A stretch of 64,000 nucleotides of DNA from Aliiglaciecola lipolytica. GTDB taxonomy: Bacteria > Pseudomonadota > Gammaproteobacteria > Enterobacterales > Alteromonadaceae. Position 1 is the first letter of the stretch, and every line of letters begins with the position of its first letter. Below are positions 58,516-64,000 of the stretch, one piece after another. The notes under the pieces are model-generated. The model saw nothing but the letters and a program-made list of their open reading frames with translations, was not told the DNA's origin and ran no database searches. Location of the stretch: assembly GCF_018860635.1 (NCBI RefSeq), contig NZ_JAHKPT010000035.1, positions 62,001 through 126,000 of the forward strand. Reading direction: 5' to 3'. Both the position numbers and the translations under genes were made by a program.

Positions 58516-58533
58516 CCGTATCTTTTGATACGG
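58516..58533 (+). terminator. Short hairpin between the TIR gene and the 131-aa gene
   Basis: CCGTATC-TTTT-GATACGG, 7 of 7 pairs. There is no T-run after it, so it may be a partial attenuator or processing site rather than an end of transcription. Confidence 0.35.
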
Positions 58534-58580
58534 CAATACCTCCAAAGTATGGCATTTTACCAACAACAAGGAAAAGGATT

Positions 58581-58976
58581 ATGGATGCTACTGTAACTTT
58601 AGATGTAAGAAATTTCCGAAGTGCAGCAGGAAGTGGCTACACCAATATACCCGCTTCGAATGCACGCACATACAGCTACCGTTTTACAGGTGGCCCCAAC
58701 AATGATGGCACTATTACTGAAATAACAGGTACAGGACAGGCACTCATAACCGTGCATGTTCAGGCTGACCCTCGTTATCATATTACTGACATTACTTTTG
58801 GCAGTAACGGTGCAAATGATTTGTCGTGGCGTTCTACATTCCCACCTTACCTTGCCGTTATTACTGATACCAATACTGATAATATTGATTCGGAATACTC
58901 GGTAGTTATATTGGATACTGTAGCTAACGCTAGCGTGTTATGTGACCCCGCAATCAAAAATAGACCTAATAAATAG
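58581..58976 (+). CDS. Uncharacterised 131-aa protein downstream of the TIR gene
   Basis: A small protein I do not recognise. It is rich in Thr, Asn, Asp and beta-strand patterns (MDATVTLDVRNFRSAAGSG; TGQALITVHVQADPRYHI), with no signal peptide or membrane helix, so it is probably a compact cytoplasmic beta protein. The ATG has AAGGAAAAGG upstream. It lies 128 bp after the TIR gene on the same strand and may be its partner or the sensed component. A 7-bp inverted repeat (ACCTAAT 58964-58970 / ATTAGGT 58982-58988) closes the unit. Confidence 0.7.
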   Translation: MDATVTLDVRNFRSAAGSGYTNIPASNARTYSYRFTGGPNNDGTITEITGTGQALITVHVQADPRYHITDITFGSNGANDLSWRSTFPPYLAVITDTNTDNIDSEYSVVILDTVANASVLCDPAIKNRPNK

Positions 58977-58988
58977 TCAAGATTAGGT

Positions 58989-60959
58989 TTAATGCCCTTC
59001 TAATAAAAAATGTTCTGCGCGTTCTACTCGTCGCGGTTTGCCTGAGATCACGATAACATCGTTAGGTTGTAGGGGCTTTGTAAAGTCAGGATTTGCAATT
59101 TCTATATTTGCTCGCCGTAATCCATGCAAACTTATTTTGCGTTTAAAAAGATCCAACTGTTCAATTGTTTTACCGACCGCAAACGCATCTTCAGTTAGTT
59201 GCACAGCGTGCATAAATTCCAGCTTATCTTTGGTACCTTGGCTAATTTCAGTGGTTTCTCCAGGAAAGAAACCGTGCATATGTCGATAGTGATCTTTTCG
59301 CTCTGAACGAACCCGTTTTAAAATTCGCGCCATAGGGATACCGGATAAATGGAGTATCTGAGATACCAACATAAGGCTGCCTTCGAGAATTTCAGGCACA
59401 ACTTGACTAGCGCCAGCCGCATAAAGTTCTTCTAGGTGGTAGTCTTTTCTAGTGCGAACCACTATGGGCAATTCTGGGTGCATTTCCGAGATGATCTTGA
59501 TTACATTGAGGGCTCTTTGGTGTTCATCAAAGGTGATAAGCACTAATTTGGCCATATCGATTCCAGCGGCTTTTAATATATCTGGTTGACTGACGTCACC
59601 GAACACCACGGGTTGTCCTGCACTTCGGCTTTCATTGACCCGCACGGGATCAAAGTCTACGACTAAATAGGGGATTTTCTCCACGCTTAATAAGCGGCTT
59701 ACCGATTGACCAACTCGGCCAAAACCAAGAATTAAAACGTGGTCTTGCATGCTAGGATGATAATTATCTTCATCCATTGGGTCTAATTGTAAGTCGGGTT
59801 TACCAATAATATATTTAGCCATGTCGAGACTATTTTCAATCAACCAAGGTGTAACCGCCATACTGAGCACACCAATTGCCATCAAAACAGAGCCTTGTTC
59901 AGCACTGAGAATGTCGTGATTTACCGCCAGTGCGGCAATAATAAAGCTAAATTCACCTATCTGACAGAGCTTTAATCCTGTTGACCAGCCATCTAGTTTG
60001 TCGGCTTTAAATAGCCAAGCACAAGCACGAATGATCAGGATTTTTATTATCATTATGGTGACTAAACCCAAAGCTATCCAATGTAGTTGTGATGCTAAAG
60101 TCTGCATTTCTAAACGCATACCAACAGTTATAAAAAATAACCCCATTAGAATATCTCTGAAAGGCCGAATATCCGCTTCTAGTTGATGCCTGTATTGGCT
60201 TTCACTTAACATCATTCCCGCTAGAAAAGCTCCTAGTGCCATGGAAAGGCCAAACGAGTAGGTCAAACCTGCCGCTACCAAGGCAACCAAAATAGTCGTT
60301 AGCACAAACAATTCATCGGTACGCGTTCGCGCTACTTCATTAAATATTCTAGGTAGTAGCCATTTGCCTACAGACATTAAAATACTGACTACCACTGTGC
60401 CCTTTAAAAGCGCCATCACAATCGCTAACCATAAGCTGCTATGGGATTGATCTGATAGCAAGGGAACTAATATCAGCAAAGGCACCACAGCCAGATCTTG
60501 AAATAATAAAATACTGACAACCATTTGTGCTCGGGTCGTATTTAACGTGCCTCGTTCGCTCATTTGTTTAATCACAATCGCGGTTGAAGAAAGGGCTATC
60601 ATACCGCCTATGATTAATGCGGCTTTTAAATCGAATCCAAATAAACTGGCGATCCCCATAAAAACCAGAGTAGTCAGTATCATTTGGCCTAAACCAATGC
60701 CAAAAACCAGATGGCGCATAGCCATGACTTTAGGAAGAGAAAATTCTAAGCCCAACGAAAATAATAGAAAGACGATGCCTAACTCGGCGAAAAAGTGAAT
60801 TTCTTCTGGATGATCGATGATTGCTAGCATGTGCGGACCAGCGACTACTCCACAGGCTAGATATGCGAGTATGGGAGGTAAGTTTATACGTTTGAATCCC
60901 CACACGGTTAACACCGCAACAGTCATCAATACCAAAATATTTGTGAAACCCACATGCAT
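58989..60959 (-). CDS. CPA2-family K+/H+ antiporter with TrkA-N and TrkA-C domains
   Basis: A 656-aa inner-membrane antiporter, a paralogue in family of the one at 5.1 kb. About 12 helices occupy residues 1-380 (ALSSTAIVIKQMSERG; MALGAFLAGMMLSESQYRH; CQIGEFSFIIAAL). TrkA-N follows at about 410-530 (LGFGRVGQSVSRLLS; GDVSQPDILKAAGI), then a TrkA-C-like domain at about 565-650 (FAVGKTIEQLDLF; VIVISGKPR). It resembles the YbaL/KefC-like group. It is convergent with the 131-aa gene with only 12 bp between, and monocistronic. Confidence 0.9.
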   Translation of the reverse strand: MHVGFTNILVLMTVAVLTVWGFKRINLPPILAYLACGVVAGPHMLAIIDHPEEIHFFAELGIVFLLFSLGLEFSLPKVMAMRHLVFGIGLGQMILTTLVFMGIASLFGFDLKAALIIGGMIALSSTAIVIKQMSERGTLNTTRAQMVVSILLFQDLAVVPLLILVPLLSDQSHSSLWLAIVMALLKGTVVVSILMSVGKWLLPRIFNEVARTRTDELFVLTTILVALVAAGLTYSFGLSMALGAFLAGMMLSESQYRHQLEADIRPFRDILMGLFFITVGMRLEMQTLASQLHWIALGLVTIMIIKILIIRACAWLFKADKLDGWSTGLKLCQIGEFSFIIAALAVNHDILSAEQGSVLMAIGVLSMAVTPWLIENSLDMAKYIIGKPDLQLDPMDEDNYHPSMQDHVLILGFGRVGQSVSRLLSVEKIPYLVVDFDPVRVNESRSAGQPVVFGDVSQPDILKAAGIDMAKLVLITFDEHQRALNVIKIISEMHPELPIVVRTRKDYHLEELYAAGASQVVPEILEGSLMLVSQILHLSGIPMARILKRVRSERKDHYRHMHGFFPGETTEISQGTKDKLEFMHAVQLTEDAFAVGKTIEQLDLFKRKISLHGLRRANIEIANPDFTKPLQPNDVIVISGKPRRVERAEHFLLEGH

Positions 60960-61171
60960 AAATTTTATCTCTTTATTTGGCTAATTTTTTACCGCGTGAA
61001 CTTGTTGACTGAGGAGTAAGCTGAACGGGCATATTTGCCGTTAGCATTACTTTAATATTAGCAGTAATCGATGGCACAGAGATTGCTAATTAACCAATCA
61101 TAAAACATTTTTAATTAATAAATTACGTATTTAGACGTAAATTCGCCAATAAATTGGCAGGAGCATTCGCC

Positions 61172-62065
61172 TTGGAGCACATGACACAGCTTTTTGACAC
61201 TGCGTTGAAAGATAACAATTTGTTTAGCTCAGATCCCTACAAGGGCGGCTTAAGCCATACCGAATCTCATCAAGTTATGTTGCAATTGGCTTCGAGTATC
61301 GACCTGCAAAAGATTGCTCAAGTATTTTATCGCCAATTGCGAGCGAAGTTAAACTTAGATGGTTTAACTATTAAATTTTCAAGTGGTTTAGTTACCCTTG
61401 GAGAGCCAGAAAAATCTAATAATATCAAAACATTAGATCAAGTAAGTAAACACACAATTTTTGCTACCCTAGTATATTCTTTTTCCAAAGTGTTAAGTTT
61501 GCGGGAAGCGGCAATACTCAATGATTTACATCGATTATTCAAATTTCCGTTAAAAAATGCACTAGAATTTCATAGTGTTAAACAGCTTGCCCTTAAAGAT
61601 TATCTGACGTCATTGGGTAATCGAGTACATTATCAAGAATCCTTGGTGCGCTTACTTAGTCAGGCCAAACGGGCTGGCGAAGGTTTTGGACTACTGGTGA
61701 TTGATATGGATAAGTTTAAAGCCGTTAATGACACCTTCGGTCATCATGAGGGTGATAAAGTATTGACCGCCACGGCAGACGTATTACGTCAGTCACTAAG
61801 AGAAAGTGACTATGCTTTTCGTTTTGGTGGTGATGAATTTTGTTGTTTGTTACCAGGTAGTGACAACCTTGTGAATGGTAAAATAGCTGAACGAATTCAG
61901 GGCTTTATGAATAAAAATCCGATTTTGGCCAAGCATAAAATGTCCTGTAGTATCGGCAGTACTATGTATCAATATGGTGACACTGAACTAAGTTTATTTA
62001 ATCGTGCAGATAAAGCCTTGTATGCAGCCAAACAAAATGGAAAAAACTGCTACAAAGTAGCTTAA
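61172..62065 (+). CDS. Diguanylate cyclase (GGDEF) with unrecognised N-terminal domain
   Basis: A 297-aa soluble protein. The C-terminal GGDEF domain (about residues 140-297) has an intact RFGGDEF and an RESD inhibitory I-site five residues before it, so it should make cyclic di-GMP with product inhibition. The first about 140 residues carry no recognised domain and no membrane helix; a GAF-like sensor is possible. The start is set at TTG 61172 with AGGAG 8 bases upstream; ATG 61181 is the alternative. Confidence 0.88.
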   Translation: MEHMTQLFDTALKDNNLFSSDPYKGGLSHTESHQVMLQLASSIDLQKIAQVFYRQLRAKLNLDGLTIKFSSGLVTLGEPEKSNNIKTLDQVSKHTIFATLVYSFSKVLSLREAAILNDLHRLFKFPLKNALEFHSVKQLALKDYLTSLGNRVHYQESLVRLLSQAKRAGEGFGLLVIDMDKFKAVNDTFGHHEGDKVLTATADVLRQSLRESDYAFRFGGDEFCCLLPGSDNLVNGKIAERIQGFMNKNPILAKHKMSCSIGSTMYQYGDTELSLFNRADKALYAAKQNGKNCYKVA

Positions 62066-62268
62066 TTTCGACATAGGCGGCAATAAATTGCAGTCTTGTC
62101 GAAATTAACGGCAATTATTATTGATATTATTTCGTCTTATCATACCCATTTGCAGCTAATAACATTAGACTGTCATTACTATTAAATTAATTTTATCTCT
62201 TTTAGTAATAAATGATGAATGGGGTTATTCTGCGAATAAGAATAAATCCATAAGCTCATTTAGGTTGT

Positions 62269-63336
62269 ATGAGACTATCTATGCTTAGCGATTTTGATCA
62301 AAATACCCAATATCGACGCAAAGTTTTACAAGTATTGTTGCTGATAACATTTTTCGGTGGCTTTGTTTTTGGTTTGATCAATATTTATCGAGAGCTCTAC
62401 ACCTTGGCTTTTCTAGAGTTAGGATATGGATTATTTTCATTTCTAGTATGGCGTCAAATTGGCAATACCACTAATTTTCAATTTTGGGTAATCAGTTACC
62501 TTTTCCCGTTTTTTTCGATAATGATGTATGCTTTATCCGTACCTGGTTCCTCCCAATCCATTTTTGTTTGGATTCTAACTATCCCCGTTATTTCTTATTT
62601 GTTATTAGGTAAAAAAATTGGCTTTTACTTCTCGATTGTTTTTATGACGCTGGGAATCAGCATTTTTCATTTGAAATTTATGACCGATGATATTCCGCTA
62701 AGTATTTCAGTGTCATTGAACGTGATATTGAGTGGGGTGCTGATGATTGCTCTCGCTCATGTGTATGAGCGTAATCGGGAGAAGAACGAAGAGCGACTTA
62801 TGCAATTAGCTGGTACTGACAAATTGACTGGCTTAGCGAATAGGATGAAATTAATCGATGTGTATGCATCTGCTAGTGAATATGCGAAAAGGCACAATGT
62901 GCCATTAACTGTTGTGCTATTTGATCTCGATTATTTCAAAAAAATTAATGATTTATATGGTCATCATGGTGGCGATGCTGCGCTGTGTTTTGTGGCTGAT
63001 TTTCTGAAAAAACACACTCGAAAAAGTGATTTGCTGGCGCGCTTTGGCGGGGAGGAATTTGCATTGATTATGCTAGCATCTAAGCCTAAAGATAGTTTCC
63101 AACAAGTTGACTCTCTACGTAAAAAACTAATGAATAAGCCATTTATCTACAATAAAAAAGAAATCAATATCACCCTTAGTGCTGGGATTTCGTATCTCGG
63201 TGTTGATGGCACTGATTTAGATGATTTACTTGTTAAAGCTGATGAGCGTTTGTACTTTGCAAAGGAAAATGGCCGCAATCGCGTTGTGGCCGACGTTCTG
63301 GCCGACAATATCGAGCCGTCAAACTCTGCAAAGTAG
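62269..63336 (+). CDS. Membrane-bound diguanylate cyclase (GGDEF)
   Basis: A 355-aa protein with about six membrane helices (about residues 17-165) as sensor, then a GGDEF domain. The active site reads RFGGEEF, with the RKSD I-site five residues before it and DLDYFKKINDLYGHHGGD upstream, so it should be active and feedback-inhibited. It resembles MASE-type membrane cyclases. It follows the soluble GGDEF gene by 203 bp, probably as a separate unit. Confidence 0.9.
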   Translation: MRLSMLSDFDQNTQYRRKVLQVLLLITFFGGFVFGLINIYRELYTLAFLELGYGLFSFLVWRQIGNTTNFQFWVISYLFPFFSIMMYALSVPGSSQSIFVWILTIPVISYLLLGKKIGFYFSIVFMTLGISIFHLKFMTDDIPLSISVSLNVILSGVLMIALAHVYERNREKNEERLMQLAGTDKLTGLANRMKLIDVYASASEYAKRHNVPLTVVLFDLDYFKKINDLYGHHGGDAALCFVADFLKKHTRKSDLLARFGGEEFALIMLASKPKDSFQQVDSLRKKLMNKPFIYNKKEINITLSAGISYLGVDGTDLDDLLVKADERLYFAKENGRNRVVADVLADNIEPSNSAK

Positions 63337-63352
63337 TGCCGTCAGATATAAC

Positions 63353-64000
63353 TTAAAATACGATTTCCAATCCTTCTGCCGCAGCAAAAACTTGCAGATC
63401 ATCTTCCGCAATAGCAATGACTTCCTGGCAATGGGATTCAATCGCTGCGATGTCTTCATCTGTACGAATATGATCATGGCTGTAAAGTGCTAAACGCTTA
63501 GCTCTGCATGCTAAAGCTAGCTTTACCGCTTCTTCTGCCACCGAGTGTCCCCAACCTGATTTACCTGGCATGTCAGACAGCATGTATTGGGCATCGTGAA
63601 TAATAATATCGGCGCTCATTGCAAACTCTACCCATTGTAGAAAATCAGTTTCTTTACGGTAGGGAGGGTAAAGTTCGTTGTCGGTGATGTAGGCAATTTT
63701 AGCACCATCGGCTTCGATTACATAAGAACTGCCGCTGCCGGGATGGTTCATTGGGTGCCGATAAATTTTAGCGCTGCCAATATGCCAACTATTAATGCCT
63801 TCAGGTACAGGTTTGAGTTCTATATTTGACTGTAGTGATTTGTAATGAACAGGAAAATAACTGCCAGACATCTGATTCAAAATGGCGTTATTTTCATCCA
63901 AGGTCGTCATACCTGGCGTGATAAATATATTTCTGTCAGGCTGATATATAGGTGCAAAAAATGGAAAACCCTGAATATGATCCCAATGATTATGGGTCAG
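63353..64000 (-). CDS. MBL-fold metallohydrolase, 5' end beyond the window
   Basis: The frame is open to the right edge, so the N-terminus is missing; 215 residues plus the stop are visible. The metallo-beta-lactamase motif THNHWDHIQG (HxHxDH) lies right at the edge. Further along come YITDNE (Asp ligand) and ADIIIHDAQYM with SGWGHS and a late YSHDH, the usual metal-ligand order. It may be a nucleotide phosphodiesterase-like or other hydrolase. It is convergent with the GGDEF gene, 16 bp away. An internal ATG at 63910 is not the true start. Confidence 0.85.
   Translation of the reverse strand: MTHNHWDHIQGFPFFAPIYQPDRNIFITPGMTTLDENNAILNQMSGSYFPVHYKSLQSNIELKPVPEGINSWHIGSAKIYRHPMNHPGSGSSYVIEADGAKIAYITDNELYPPYRKETDFLQWVEFAMSADIIIHDAQYMLSDMPGKSGWGHSVAEEAVKLALACRAKRLALYSHDHIRTDEDIAAIESHCQEVIAIAEDDLQVFAAAEGLEIVF

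Noticed and set aside
63353-63910. Complete 185-aa protein starting at 63910
   Set aside because: The frame continues upstream to the window edge and includes the HxHxDH metal motif, so this is the C-terminal part of a longer protein.
1-64000. tRNA, rRNA, prophage or integrative element
   Set aside because: No cloverleaf-like, integrase, capsid or conjugation gene was recognised; mobile traces are limited to the 8.7-10 kb islet and the 27.3-kb repeats.

Overview
The window is a chromosomal segment of an aerobic or facultative marine-type gammaproteobacterium, most likely an Alteromonadaceae member of the Glaciecola/Paraglaciecola/Aliiglaciecola kind. The genus is inferred, not proven. Evidence is the gene order dapD-glnD-map / rpsB-tsf-pyrH-frr-uppS-cdsA-dxr-rseP-bamA-skp-lpxD-fabZ-lpxA-lpxB-rnhB-dnaE-accA-tilS, with uppS-cdsA-dxr in the Shewanella/Vibrio order rather than the E. 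coli order. Moderate AT richness, DUF3549/DUF3301/YqcC/TruC neighbours and a PEP-CTERM protein also fit.

Layout. 1-4.3 kb: the end of an SMC-type condensin operon (MksB-E-F-like), cut by the window edge. 4.4-8.7 kb: a two-TM protein, a CPA2 cation/proton antiporter and a chemoreceptor. 8.7-10.9 kb: an accessory islet with degenerate direct repeats, a low-GC lipoprotein, a truncated RAYT (Y1) transposase, an IS-end-like scar and a PEP-CTERM protein with a possible sigma-54 promoter. 10.9-13.7 kb: a GntR regulator and BenE transporter operon with TGTATACA palindromes, divergent from a dienelactone hydrolase. 13.8-18.1 kb: a UbiA-family prenyltransferase facing a complete frdABCD fumarate reductase operon. 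18.3-22.3 kb: SDR, histidine phosphatase, acyl-CoA dehydrogenase and LysR regulator. 22.3-27.3 kb: AlkD-like protein, DUF3301, DUF3549, YqcC, TruC, flavodoxin and a stand-alone HD (p)ppGpp-hydrolase-like protein.

27.3-27.8 kb: a mosaic array of 13 copies of a 16-bp element (GCCTGTCCATGTAAAT and variants) between convergent genes. A diverged copy sits just upstream of the RAYT remnant at 9.9 kb, suggesting a REP/RAYT-type family. 27.9-53.1 kb: the conserved housekeeping block for lysine/DAP synthesis, nitrogen signalling, translation, isoprenoids, outer-membrane assembly, lipid A, fatty acids and replication. It has an rpsB promoter and leader and several clear terminators. 53.3-54.3 kb: branched-chain aminotransferase.

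54.4-59.0 kb: the most interesting locus. A SLOG-domain membrane protein is divergent from a TIR-TM-TPR protein followed by an unrecognised 131-aa protein. By analogy with Thoeris (a TIR enzyme makes a nucleotide signal read by a SLOG domain), this could be a TIR-to-SLOG-membrane signalling or defence module. That is inference from architecture. 59.0-64.0 kb: a second CPA2 antiporter, two GGDEF diguanylate cyclases and an MBL-fold hydrolase running off the window.

No tRNA, rRNA, CRISPR array, integrase or phage gene was recognised.
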